Shown here one piece after another: positions 1 through 10,779 of a DNA stretch of 64,000 nucleotides (position 1 is its first letter; each line of letters starts with the position of its first letter). Both the position numbers and the translations under genes were made by a program. This DNA is from Epiperipatus broadwayi (lineage: Eukaryota > Onychophora > Udeonychophora > Euonychophora > Peripatidae). The notes beneath the pieces are model-generated. The model was not told the origin of the DNA. It did not search any database and saw only the letters and a list, made by a program, of their open reading frames with translations. The stretch covers positions 3,783,764 to 3,847,763 of the forward strand of contig JAQFVV010012496.1 in the NCBI GenBank assembly GCA_028023455.1, written 5' to 3'.

Positions 1-534
1 AAAGAATACTTTATGATAAACTTAAGAATGGTTTGTGTGGGAGAAGTAGATCCATTTATATTACAAGAATTATCTCAAAAATATTCTAAAAAAAATAAAA
101 TATTGATTATTTCCACTGGGAAGATATGGCAAAGAATAGAATACATTGTCAAGCTACTATTAGACATGATGTGCAATATGTTAGAAAGAAAAGTGTTCTG
201 CCAAAGAAATTAAAAAGACAGCATCACAACAAATAAAGAAGTTGATTAGCAATTGTATATGTGGATGCATATAATGATTCACAGATTAGTTTGTATACTC
301 ATTGCAAAACCTACCTCTGGAGCAGATTTATTTCCTTTTCCTCTATTTCCTCTTAAAGCTGTAATAACCATAGTCGTTAACAAGTGGCTGCTGTATGAAT
401 GTATAGCAGTGAAAATTGCATTACATAACAATCATGTATTTGTTTTATAGTCAATGCTTTGATATTCATCCAAGCAAATCGCTTTAATTAGAATCATTAT
501 CTTATAGCTATGAATAAATATATTTTCCTTTAAT
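1..534. other. Unassigned AT-rich DNA
   Basis: I see no recognisable gene or repeat. A 66-codon open frame at 13-213 has a lysine-rich tail and no motif I can name. It could be a scrap of an old retroelement, but nothing supports that directly. Confidence 0.4.
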
Positions 535-775
535 AACTGAAATACAGGCTTATTATATACCTGTATCTATATATGTAATACATAGGGTATATGAGCACAG
601 ACTTTCACACGACCCAACATTCTCCACTCTATCTCATAACACTGATACACTTGAACACATATGTGTTTAAAAGATAAATAATCACCAATATACGTACTTC
701 ATGCTAAACCAGCAATCATCAGTTGGTCCAGATTATCATCTTTACACATATATGCAATAAGTGCTCAGATATATA
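535..775 (-). repeat. HhA repeat, left arm
   Basis: This is a single arm of the HhA family. It starts with a small hairpin (ACAGG...TACCTGT), then the shared block that includes GAGCACAGACTTTCAC, and runs into TA-rich DNA at about 765. The minus strand holds a hammerhead-like core at 678-736. The arm is nearly identical to the one at 2209-2440 and to the left half of the dimer at 37260. The inner part of the arm is missing, and the LTR-like unit follows. Confidence 0.8.
678..736 (-). ncRNA. Hammerhead-like ribozyme core, HhA type
   Basis: Read on the minus strand, ATAATC and CCAA precede CTGATGA, and TTGG and GATTAT follow the cleavage position. Together they form a two-part stem I with an internal loop. 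Stem II is TGCT/AGCA with loop GGTTT. GAAG replaces GAAA, which would give a G-U closing pair in stem III. Stem III is the palindrome TACGTA followed by T-A. It is the same as the copy at 2329-2387. Confidence 0.6.
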
Positions 776-833
776 TATATTATAACGTTTTCCGTTTTGC
801 TTGGCCTCCTACACGCTAATATAAACTGCGCGT

Positions 834-1003
834 GAGTTGATCAAGCTATGTCAAAAAAGAAGAAAGTTATATTTCTATTCTAAAAACATAGCTATATTTC
901 CTGATCAACTCGGCCTAGAATTATTGCTAAGTACAATCGTGAGCTGACTCAGTTTTTAATTTCTACATGAGGGCGCCAGAGTCGTTAGACCCACTGAGTC
1001 AGC
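834..1003. repeat. Two nested small inverted repeats beside an LTR-like unit
   Basis: GAGTTGATCA at 834 pairs with TGATCAACTC at about 902, and the adjoining AGCTATGT/ACATAGCT bases extend the pairing. GCTGACTCAG (943-952) pairs perfectly with CTGAGTCAGC (994-1003). Between the second pair, on the minus strand, lies TGGCGCC, which resembles the start of a tRNA-Lys-type primer binding site. This may be the leader of a retroelement whose LTR is at 1015-2203. Confidence 0.4.
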
Positions 1004-1014
1004 GTCAAACATAT

Positions 1015-2203
1015 TGTAACTCGTAAACTAAACAGAAAAAAAGTGCTTTTAAACTAATCGGTATTGCATCATACCGTAACGAGAACTATTTTCTCCTTTT
1101 TGATTATTATTTCTGGGCTTGTTTAAATACATTGGCAAGGTAAATTCCATTTTAAATCCCACTAAACTAATAATAAATTTAATACTAAAAAAAAACGACT
1201 ATTGTTAATAACGCACAATGAAAAGGTTGATAAAAGTAAAATCTCTTTTATTCTAACAAACTAAACATATTTATAAGTTAAATTACAAATTAACTAAACA
1301 GGAAAGTACACACACACCAATCCAGATAATGAATCGATTAACAAAAACAGATTAAGCAATTAAAGCAATTTAATAATGTCCCAAGATCTTGTATAAAATT
1401 CTTTATTAGAAAGTCCCTTGAATACGAAAAGTCTATATCAGGATGGTAGTCTAAGCTTAGATAAATAATTGTTTGCAAACTTTTAAGTCACTATCAGGAA
1501 AATTTATTCTTAACTTACCGGTAAGTTCATGTAGGTTTATGGGATCCCAGATCATGAGAATTTCCATTGGTCTCTCCTGCCGGCGTCTTCCATTATTGTT
1601 CCGTTCTATAGCTGGAGAAAAGGCACGGTTGTAGTGACCCTTTTATTGCAAAAAGCGGTCTTCACAAGTCCCGTTTCCATGCTTGCGTGACAACTTGGTA
1701 CAGCAAGGGGCATACCTGTGTAGAAGTATATTTCTTGCCACAGGTTATGCTCGTGGAAACCTCCAACTTTCAGAGACATAACTAGAAGTTAAAGAGAAGA
1801 CCCAGATTGAAGTTGTCATCTCCTTTTTATATCGCGCTCCATTTTTGGAACTTCTGTGCACTCTTTTGTCTTTTTAACAGCGTATAAGATAATAATCTTA
1901 TACACTCTCTCTTAAATTTAAGTTACAAAGTTCTCTTTTTTTTTAGCATTATTCTTCCATCTTTAATTAGCTAAAATATTTTTCTTTTAGCTTATACTTT
2001 TGGAATTCTTTTAATTTATCTGGATTAGTAATCTGTATGTCATTTATTCTTTCCAATTAGATAAAAAAAAAATAAGAATGACAATTTTAACCTTCATTGC
2101 ACGTTTTAACAAAAATTATACTAATCAAAAAAAAATCTAAATTTACTTTTTTAGCTTTTACCAAATGCCAATATATTTGTAACGTATATAAATAAACGTT
2201 ACA
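1015..2203 (-). mobile_element. LTR-like unit (TG...CA ends), minus orientation
   Basis: Read on the minus strand, the unit begins TGTAACG at 2203 and ends GTTACA at 1015, the TG...CA form usual for LTRs. A TATA box (TATAAAAA, plus 1824-1831) lies about 370 bp inside. Downstream is a GC-richer block (1550-1810), and a 16-bp palindrome AACTTACCGGTAAGTT (1512-1527) gives a splice-donor-like GGTAAGT on either strand. The flanks are TA-rich, so a target duplication cannot be proved. A host first exon is the main alternative. Confidence 0.45.
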
Positions 2204-2640
2204 TATACATAGGGTATATATATGTTACATATACATAGGGTATATGAGCACAGACTTTCACACGACCCAACATTCTCCACTCTATCTCATAACACTGATA
2301 CACTTGCACATATGTGTTGAAAAGATAAATAATCACCAATATACGTACTTCATGCTAAACCAGCAATCATCAGTTGGTCCAGATTATCATCTTTACACAT
2401 ATATGCAATAAGTGCTCAGATCATCTTTACACATATATGCAATAAGTGCTCATATATATATAACCAATCTTCATAGTTTAATGGACAGGCTTTAATCCAC
2501 TTCACACTCCAAGTCTTCAACCATCCATCCAATTGAAAATCTGATGATGGAATGCTCAAAGGTCACACTGAGGCTGAGGTTTTCATCACACCCATGTTGA
2601 TTTAAAGTCAATCTGACCCCTCATGTACAGGACATAATCC
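2204..2640 (-). repeat. HhA repeat, longer left arm
   Basis: The arm begins at the shared start block (CATAGGGTATATGAGCAC) and continues to the inner part that holds TTGAAAATCTGATGATGG. Compared with 535-775 it has an extra 30-bp tandem copy (ATCTTTACACATATATGCAA) near 2385-2450. The inner end, with CACCCATGTTGA near 2590, matches the dimer at 38205. The minus strand carries a hammerhead-like core. Confidence 0.8.
2329..2387 (-). ncRNA. Hammerhead-like ribozyme core, HhA type
   Basis: Minus-strand order: ATAATC (2387-2382), CCAA (2377-2374), CTGATGA (2373-2367), stem II TGCT-GGTTT-AGCA, GAAG (2351-2348), palindromic TACGTA, T and A (2341-2340), TTGG (2339-2336), GATTAT (2334-2329). The outer stem I pairs 6 of 6 and the inner 4 of 4. 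The one core deviation is A15.1 to G, which can still pair with U. Confidence 0.65.
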
Positions 2641-2739
2641 ATTTAATACATATACTAGGGATGGGCTGTTGATTGTTTGGTGTGACTACTGTAATTAAAT
2701 TGAAATTGGTGTGGACAATTCTCAATGCTTAAAATTTTT

Positions 2740-2830
2740 CCCAAATTCCATGGCAGATTTGAATCCCAGATCATGGATGTGTGCTACATATTACTCATAA
2801 TGTGTGTTAAATAAAAAATAACAAATTAAT
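2740..2830 (-). repeat. tRNA-like SINE fragment (3' half), S2 family
   Basis: On the minus strand a B-box-like GGGATTCAAATCTGCC (near 2766) is preceded by CATCCATGATC and AGCACAC. It resembles the 3' half of the tRNA-like units at 47241 and 62652. No good A box is left, so this is a broken copy. Confidence 0.45.
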
Positions 2831-3189
2831 GGGTACTCAGTAGGTCATATGATATTTGAAGAACAGAAGTGAGATTAGGTTTCATTCCAGAAATTTTATT
2901 TCCGGAAGTTCAATTCCCTACCACTGATCTAGACTGTGCTATGTTAAATGATCCACTAGAAAAACACAGAATATATTACGACCATACAGACATTTTTCTA
3001 CTAAAAATTTCATATAGTACATTCAATTATTACCAAATCATTTTTTAAAAATCTTCTTTGCAAATTTTGTTAAAAGCAATAGTTAATTTTGAAGTACAAG
3101 GATTTTTTTAACCTAATTCTAATAATCCTTATTTGTGCTAATCAGAATACATTTGTTAAAATAAAATTATCTGGAGCTTTTGAATGGCT
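2831..3189. other. Unassigned DNA
   Basis: AT-rich sequence with no repeat or coding signal I recognise. Confidence 0.4.
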
Positions 3190-4190
3190 TGCAATTTTAT
3201 TTTTAAATCTCATCACCATCATTATTATCAACCATTATCAATCCACTACAGGATGAAGGTCTCTCTATATTCAACCCATATTGTCTGATCTTTAACTTCT
3301 CTTCTCCACATCACCCCTGCACACTTTCTTATTTCATCCATCCATCTCACATGTGGTCGCTTTCTGAGTCTTTTACAATCTGTTGGAATCCAGTTTAAGA
3401 TTTTAATTGATCATTTATTATCAGCTCTTCTAGCAATATGTCCAACCCAATTCCACTTCAGTCTTTTATTTTTTTAATGAGGTCAGTAACACCTGTTTGT
3501 TCTCTTACCCATATATTGTGTTTTCGATCTCTTCTTGTTACTCCCAACATGTATCTCTCATACTTCTTTCAGTGGTTTGAAGTCTCTATATTGCTTTTCT
3601 ATTAAGTGTCCAAGTCTCAGATCCACAAGTAAGAACTGGTAAAACACATTTATTAAAAACCTTTTTTTTCAAACACACAGGCATATTTCCTTTTGGTATC
3701 AAGTTATTTGTACCAAAAGCACTTCAACCAAGTTTAATTCTATGATTAATAGCATCCATTATGTTCCATCCGTATTAATAATCTGACCAAGGTATTTGTA
3801 GGTGTTAACTTCTAAGTAATCATAATGAGTCATTATCCATTGAATATTACTTTAGTCTTTTTAACATTTATCTTTAGTCCTATGTTCCTACTTTTATCTG
3901 ATAACTCTTGCAACATTTCCCACAACTCCAAAACATTATTTGCAAAAACAACTACATCATCTGCAAAATCTAAATGACTTAAATAATCTCCATTTAGTTT
4001 CAATTAGTTTCCCATTTTAATCCACAAAATACTCTTGCAGCACTGCTATAAAAAGTTTTGGAGATATGCAGCCTGTTTTTACACCCTTCTCAATGTTGAC
4101 TTTCTTGGTATCATTATGTAATCTAATTGTTGATGTTGCATTTTTATAAATATCATTTAAAATATGACAATATCCTGGATCTATACATTT
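3190..4190 (-). pseudogene. RTE-type LINE, 5'-truncated, broken
   Basis: Minus-strand pieces match the LINE at 17240-21430. They include a reverse-transcriptase thumb/palm region (ILNDIYKNAT-like, near 4150-4170), a KYLGQIINTDG-like segment (near 3770), and the C-terminal module with W-x-G-L/H-I-V-R-like residues followed by R-x-R-x-H-M-W-D/G-W-M-K near 3330-3450. The 3' end is an ATTATTGATGATG-type tail (3195-3235). Many frameshifts and stops rule out function. The element is truncated at about 4190, where unrelated sequence and an HhA arm follow. Confidence 0.8.
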
Positions 4191-4309
4191 CATTAAAATC
4201 TATTCAAAAGACAAACCTGAAATTTAAAATGCAGCTTTGTTGATTTCTTGGTGCATTTCGTCTCAAGGTCCTTGATCCTAGTAATAAAACAAATGTTTTG
4301 ATGAAAAGG

Positions 4310-4685
4310 CTCATCATGTTTATTATTCACACTTAAGGTCAACATGGGTATGACTATAATATTGGTGTCAACTAGGACTTTGAGCATTCCATCTTTAGAT
4401 TTTCAATGATATGGAATGGCTGAAAAATTGGAGAGTGGAGAAAAATTGAAACCTCACCATTAAATTGTGCAGATTTGCTATTATAAAATAAACTGAGCAC
4501 TGATTATAAATATGGGTGGGAGATTATGATCCAGACCAACTGATGAGTGTTGGTTTAGCATGAAATATATATAGGTCATTTATCTTTTTCATATGAATGC
4601 GAGCATGTGTAATCAGTTATATTAGAGTGGCTGATTGAAAAGAGCTTGAAAGTCTGGGTTCAAACCCCTTTAATTACAACAATAT
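4310..4685 (+). repeat. HhA repeat, right arm
   Basis: This arm runs from CAACATGGGTATGACTATAA through TTTCAATGATATGGAATGG to the outer end GTCTGGGTTCAAACCCC (4652-4668). The plus strand carries the ribozyme-like core: CTGATGA at 4540-4546, GTGTTGGTTTAGCAT, GAAA at 4562-4565, TATATATA. The 3' strand of stem I is degraded (AGG instead of TTGG). Confidence 0.8.
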
Positions 4686-4689
4686 TATG

Positions 4690-5239
4690 CTGAAAAATGC
4701 ATGTGGTAGTCTAAAATAAATCTCTAATGACATGTTGCTTTGTAAGACTTTAAAAGGCTGATAATTTCTTCATGTAATTGGATGAAAGATTAATGTTAGG
4801 GTTATTTAAAAAAAAGGGGTATGTGGGCAGTAAAATTAAGCAGAGTTCAGTAGCGATGAAGTCAGCAGTCACACACTCAGCTTAGAAGTCTCATACTAGA
4901 TACTGATCATTATTGACTCAATCATATAATCAATCTCATTAAAAGAAATGTCTTAACTCCTGAAAAAAACTTACAATTAGCCTTATGTGTTGATCCACCC
5001 AAAATCATGGCTGTCTCAATTAATATTAACTTGAAATGAAAGTAATTGTTAATTTGAAAATTCTGAAGCTGGAAAAAGAAAAAAAGGCTAAATGAATGAA
5101 AAATAAAAAATTGTTAAATTGGGAAAACTACAAAAAAAAAGAAAATGAAAAGAAGGAAAATAAGGAATGAAAATAACCATTGAGAAAGCTAAAAGAAGTC
5201 CGAAACCAAGATATGGATTAAGCTACTATATGCAAGTTT
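4690..5239. other. Unassigned DNA
   Basis: A-rich sequence with no feature I can support. Confidence 0.4.
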
Positions 5240-5480
5240 TATAAAATGGGATACTCAGTTAAGCAACTACAAAAAAACAAACTAAACACCAAAAAAATTC
5301 ATGGTAAATTAAGAGATGATAAAAGACCCAGAAAGAGAACACATGTGAGATGGATAGATGAAATAAGAAAGTGTGCAGGGGTGATGTGGAAAAAGAGGCT
5401 AGAGAATGGAGAAGATGTATTGAACTTGGGGAGATCTTCATCCTGCAGTGGATGACTAGGGTTGACTATGATGATGATAG
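5240..5480 (+). pseudogene. RTE-type LINE 3' end fragment
   Basis: One frame from 5246 reads through a basic segment ending RPRKRTHVRWIDEIRKCAGV, the C-terminal signature of this LINE family, and stops in the GATGATGATAG tail (near 5470). It matches the 3' units at 20560-21430 and 58632-58895. The copy is severely 5'-truncated, as is usual for LINEs. Confidence 0.85.
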
Positions 5481-5559
5481 TGAATGTGCATACATTTTTT
5501 ATTAGGTTAAAATTTAAATTCATTGAAAGCAGTCAAAACTTAAATGAGACTAATATCAA

Positions 5560-5930
5560 TAATAACCAACAATCTCAATTTGTTGTCAAGGCAACCATAT
5601 TAACAATAAAAGTAAAAAACCCATTTTTATTTATGGTCTGATAGGTTTATATAAGCAGTAAAGATTGCAGCTTGACCACAGAGAATGAAATTATTGATAC
5701 AAAGAAGTTTAAATGAACCTCTTTACACAGGTAAATAAAAACTGTTCGAAAGCCGATTCACAAAAAGTCGATTATAACTTTCAAACTTCACTCCATCAGT
5801 AATTACTTACATAATAAAGCTAATAATCCCCAATGTCTATATACACCTATCAGACCATAAATTAAAGGTGGATTTCCATCTTTATTGTTAAAAGAAGGTT
5901 GCCTTGACAACAGATTGAGATTGTTGACTA
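5560..5930. repeat. Foldback element FbE
   Basis: The left end has CAATCTCAATTTGTTGTCAA and GGCAACC. The right end has GGTTGCCTTGACAACAG followed by ATTGAGATTGTTGA. They form inverted repeats of about 50 bp. A second inner pair, TATGGTCTGATAGGT (near 5633) and ACCTATCAGACCATA (near 5848), gives a second helix. Shorter copies are at 8540-8650 and 33477-33552. No coding sequence, so this is a non-autonomous element. Confidence 0.75.
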
Positions 5931-5939
5931 TTATCCAAA

Positions 5940-6260
5940 AGACTGTTTTTTATGAGGCTCCTCATAGACATCTGACGTCACTCTAACTCAGCCGATTCTT
6001 ATGCTAAAAAATTCATTCAATAGGTTTTGAAGAGGTTTTTAAAAGTTCTGTAAGATGGTGCCCTCTTCCGACTTATTTTACAAGTAAAAAATAAAAAAAA
6101 TGCATTTAAACCTAAACAAAGAAAGAACATTATTTGTGATTGGTTCTTAGCAAGCTCTCAGCCGAAAAAGACATTCTGATTGGCTGGAAAGAACAAAGAA
6201 ACCGCCTGATCAAAGAAAATAAAGAAAAACGCTGAGATTTTCATTTCGAATATGATTTTA
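5940..6260. promoter_or_regulatory. Possible promoter-like patch: CRE and two CCAAT boxes
   Basis: A full CRE palindrome TGACGTCA (5973-5980) is followed by two inverted CCAAT boxes, GATTGGTTC (6138-6146) and GATTGGCTGG (6178-6187). TATGAGGCTCCTCATA just upstream is itself a palindrome. No gene follows on either strand, so this could be a chance cluster or part of an unrecognised LTR. Confidence 0.25.
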
Positions 6261-6840
6261 AAGTATTATAAAAGTATATTTTGAGAAATTAAAATTATTT
6301 TCAGAGAGAATACTAAAAAAACAAAATTATTTTCGAAAAATATCGAAGATTTTTGTAAAAATATTGAAGAATTAGTAAAAAGAAATATTTACTTTTCTAT
6401 AACGTAAAAGTCGACCTTTTTGTTTATATTATAGCTTTTATGTTGCCGAAATTGAATATTTTAGAATAAATAAATAGCAATTTATTTTTGAAAGAACTTT
6501 CATTCTCTTCATAACCTGAAAAATTAGTAATATACTTTTTATAAACGTATCTGAGTTGAATTTAATATTATAGGCGAATATGTTTTAACAATAGGCTTTG
6601 TCTTCAGTTTGTGAGTTGGCCAATTAAAAGATTTGATTTTTACCTCATACAACCAATAATATAATTAGCGGTTAAAAGGTTATTGATATTGGTCTATTTT
6701 AAGTGGTAACGGCTTTCAATCAATTTCATTTATTGATCTATCTAGCATTGGATATTATTAGCTTTATTTAGATTAAAATTGTATGAGGATATCATCATTT
6801 AAAAAAAAAGAGGAAGATTCAAGTTAAAATTATTATTATT
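6261..6840. other. Unassigned DNA
   Basis: Very AT-rich. I see nothing I can name. Confidence 0.4.
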
Positions 6841-6844
6841 TACA

Positions 6845-6965
6845 AAGACATCAACTCAGATGTCACATGACCTAATTTAAACAAGCTTGTATTACAATGT
6901 TATACAAAGAGCTCACAAATAAACTCTTAACAAGCTTTTCAGAATATCCCTAACCCCAGACAGGT
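6845..6965. repeat. HhC fragment
   Basis: It contains GTCACATGACCTAATTTAAA, CAAGCTTGTATTACAA and CTTAACAAGCTTTTCAGAAT, in the order seen in HhC copies at 17638 and 19385. The ribozyme part is mostly lost. Confidence 0.65.
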
Positions 6966-7782
6966 TTTTGCTATTGGCTTCTTCCTTTTTTATTGTAAAA
7001 TAGATTATTTTTATAGGGTTTGATTATTGTATGAGAATAACTCACTTGGATTAAAAGTTTATTAATTAAAAAGAATCGGAAGGAAATAATATTTATATGT
7101 GAATTTATATGTATATCCATAAATAAGTTTGATCAATATCTTTCGCCACAGCATCACACAAGCTTTAAAATATTTTATATACATCTTAAATCTTAAAATG
7201 ATTTACGATTATAAGAGGATAGAGAATTATAAAAACCAACAAGTCTTACATTTTTTAAATTCTTAATAAAAAAAACTATATATTATAAACTTTTTAATAT
7301 TATAAATTCTTCAAAATTTCTATCGGAAAAATGTCTGACATGTGATAATTTTAATAGGTGGGTTGGTTATTCTTGTTACGAAAGAAATCTTCTTGGCTCA
7401 CAATTACAGTTCATAAAAATCACTCTTTATAATATGTCTTTAATGAATTTTCAGATGATGATGATGATGATGATATATAGGAAGGAGAGAGCTTAATCCT
7501 TAGCATTTGTAATAAAATAATTATCAAAGAAGTGTAAAAATTGATCAAAATAACACCTCATTGGAATGGCACAGAATATATTGTAAAAAATAAGATAATA
7601 AAAATTAATAGATTACGAAGAACATATAACATCAAATCAAAGAAATGAAGAGAAATGGGGAAAAAATTATAGATATAATTTATTGTTTTAGATAATATGT
7701 TAAAAAAAATAATGATAGATATAATAATAACCTTTTAAATAAAAGGAAGTTTTCAAAAAATATTTAACATAACAACAACAAC

Positions 7783-7783
<1 letters not shown>
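6966..7783. other. Unassigned DNA with a short GAT tract
   Basis: A (GAT)n tract at about 7455-7474 resembles the tail of the local LINE family, but no LINE coding sequence precedes it. The rest is AT-rich with no recognised feature. Confidence 0.35.
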
Positions 7784-8033
<250 letters not shown>

Positions 8034-8084
8034 AGGCTTTTAATTTTTTTACATGTACCTTAAACATTTGTAAAATAGCCAAAT

Positions 8085-8140
8085 GATGTAGTTTTTGCTA
8101 TAGAGGGAGCTTGAAATTCTGGGTTCAAATCCCCTCTAAT
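8085..8140 (+). repeat. HhA outer-end fragment
   Basis: GGGAGCTTGAAATTCTGGGT followed by TCAAATCCCC matches the outer end of HhA right arms. Only about 50 bp are left. Confidence 0.55.
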
Positions 8141-8235
8141 TATATCTAGCTCAAATAATAAATAGTATACATGTATTTAATTACTATATATGTATATATT
8201 AAATACAATATTTTTAATGAATGTTTAGATGGAAA

Positions 8236-8484
8236 TCTTGAATATGTGGAGTAATCTATTTAAATCAACTTAATTAGAAAGTACTTAACCTAGATCAACT
8301 GTTACAGGCCAAGAATCAAAGTAAAATGACAGACTAAAGCATCCAAAAGAAGAAAAAAGAGTTTTGGATGCATCAGTATGTCAGTTTATTTTGAATCTTT
8401 GTTTAGGACAGGTATTTTAGGTTAAGTGCTTTCTAATTAAGTTAATTTAAATGGATTACTCCACACATTCAAGATTTCCATATA
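8236..8484. repeat. Foldback MITE FbF
   Basis: GGAAATCTTGAATATGTGG at 8231 is mirrored by CACATTCAAGATTTCC at the right end. The pairing continues through AGTAATCTATTTAAAT and AATTAGAAAGTACTTAACCT, so each arm is about 110 bp. The centre is a smaller hairpin, GCATCCAAAA/TTTTGGATGC (8340-8370). No coding sequence. A single copy in this window. Confidence 0.85.
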
Positions 8485-8539
8485 TATATAAGTGTAATAA
8501 TGCTCAAGGCTAAATGGGTTTGTAAGTAATCATTAATCA

Positions 8540-8650
8540 CCAATCAACACTTAGACAACCCCAATATCAATATCAATTAAAAATTTCAAACTGTTGTCAA
8601 GGCAATCTCCTTTTAACAATATTGGGATTGTCTAAGTGTTGATAGGTGTG
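8540..8650. repeat. Short FbE-like foldback
   Basis: CAACACTTAGACAACCCCAA and ATTGGGATTGTCTAAGTGTT are inverted. Inside lies CTGTTGTCAAGGCAATC, the FbE inner motif. It looks like a relative of 5560-5930 with different outer ends. Confidence 0.7.
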
Positions 8651-8677
8651 TGTTTAATTATATATATATATATATAT

Positions 8678-10760
8678 TGTAACGATATATAAATATATCA
8701 TTACATTAAATTGAAATAAAAACTTTTAAGTTCGCAAATAAGGGTAAAATCTATTAAAAAGAAAAAAAACTAAACGTTAAAATTAAAATGTTTGTTTAAC
8801 GTATATATTCGCACAGATGCTAAACTTTAAAAATATTTTTTTTCATAAACAAAAAAAAAAGTATTTGAACATATTTTTTTATAAAAAAATACAAGATTTA
8901 AATATAAAAATATTTTAATAAAGAAATAATGTTAGTAAAAATAAAAAACAGGTATTAATTAATTCCTGTAATCTGTAAATGGAAATGATTGTTTATTAAT
9001 TGAAAAGCAAGCTAGCCTTGGGTTCTTGTGTAATTAAAAAGTCAGATGAAAATTAGATAAGGAATAAAGAATTAGTTTGACCAATGGAAGCACCAAGCCT
9101 CAGCCCGGACCTGAATGAAAAGGATGGATTAGTGATGTTTTGTTGGTTGAATCCATAGGAGGATTATAAAAAGAGAAATATTCAGTTTCCTGACAGTTTT
9201 TTTTTTAACTTGATATGGTGAGATGAACGACAAGACGCACTTGTCGTCCTCTCTCACTTATTTTAAAAATGGAAAGACTGTGATACCAGAATAGAACCAG
9301 CTATTGCTACCTCCAAAATATCAGTTCGGTCTTCCAGGAAAGTCTCTGTGGGAATTGCCAACAGGAACCTGGACTCTTCTACCGTAAGCACTAGAACTGA
9401 ACAATTGTTAAAATCATAAAATTAATTAAGAACTTTAAAGATTTGATAAGTTAATTTAAATTTTTTAAGAAAAGAACTTTTCTCTGACTTATGTGTCAAC
9501 TCAAATAATAATGTTTAATTTTATATGTCTTACGTTTTATAAAAATCATTTCCATTTATTATTTTATTTGTATTAATATTTATTGTTTAAATTTTAAATG
9601 AGGAAATTTAAGTTGGGTATGGAAGTTGCATAGATTCATCAGCAGTTAATTATGTTGCTGTTTCATAGTCGATTGGAATATATAAGTCATCATGTCACTG
9701 CAGCATCTTATGATGAATGCTATTGGGTTTTTTTGTATTCCCTGTGCAATTGACGTTATCGATGATTTTGTATTTTGATCGGTTATGTTTATTTTGGAAT
9801 GTTTTTAACTGTGGAATCTATGCAGCAGATCTATACTCGACATTATAAAACAAATTGTATAAAATTCTTCTGTGCGAATGTATCTTAAGGTTAAATTTAA
9901 GTCAGGCGTGAATGGCTGTATAGATTTGTAAAACTATATATACAGTTTAAGGGAGGGTAATCTTAAGTTATTCATTTCATAGTTGAATTGGCTCAATGGA
10001 TTGGGTATATTTGTGTAATTAGATGTAGTATGAGATCCGCTACAGACAGGATTGCATATATATGCCACACACCTTCTGTTTGCCTATGAATGGGTTTGTA
10101 AGTCGGCAAAGGACCGCCGTCCATTCCTATGGAGTTTTTTTGTTTATTGTTCTACTCGCCAATAGATGTAGCATTCCTGTTGGTGGAGAGACAATGTCTT
10201 CTCTAACTCTACTTACTGTTCAGATGTACATTCCTGACAGTATAGTATTTTATGTTGTCGTATTTTCATGCTACATTGAATACATAAATGTATCAGATGG
10301 ATTGGCGCAATTTTGACTGCAAACTTTTTGGCCTAAGGTTTTTCTGTTCAAATACAATGTATATAGTCTATTCATACTCGACTCACTAAATAAATATTAA
10401 ATTCATTATTGCAATCTATTTAAATGTAAAATTAAAGATTAATATAAAAATCTAAAATGTTAAACTTATTCCTCAAATTAGAATGATTTTATATGTGCGT
10501 AAATAAATATTTTTATGTGTTAATTTCTGGCAATAGCTTTTATTTTTTTATATTTAAAATATAAAGTTATATTTTATAATCTCTGCTGTTCCACTGAGCT
10601 AGTGACTTGGGTTAATGATCTGAATATTTAAATAAAGTGGAATCTTAACAGCGCGTATCTGCCTACTTTATAAATTTTTCTAGGCTCAAATGCCTAGATG
10701 GTGCCCCGGTAGTGCAGATTGCAGTTAGATTCGATTTCCACTTGCTTTCCGATCGTTACA
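8678..10760 (+). mobile_element. Long solo-LTR-like unit (TG...CA ends)
   Basis: The unit starts TGTAACGAT (8678-8686) and ends ATCGTTACA (10752-10760), a 9-bp perfect inverted terminal pair of TG...CA type, inserted in an (AT)n run. A TATA box (TATAAAAAG, 9165-9173) is followed by a GC-richer block (9200-9390) and a splice-donor-like ACCGTAAG near 9380. An AATAAA lies at about 10633. No protein domain is visible inside. A 255-bp open frame at 10062-10316 matches nothing I know. The orientation is inferred from the TATA box. Confidence 0.5.
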
Positions 10761-10779
10761 ATATATATAACTGAATAGT

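Noticed and set aside
1500-1850. Spliced-leader RNA gene on the minus strand
   Set aside because: A donor and TATA are present, but the exon would be about 290 bases, there is no convincing Sm site, and it lies in an LTR-like unit.
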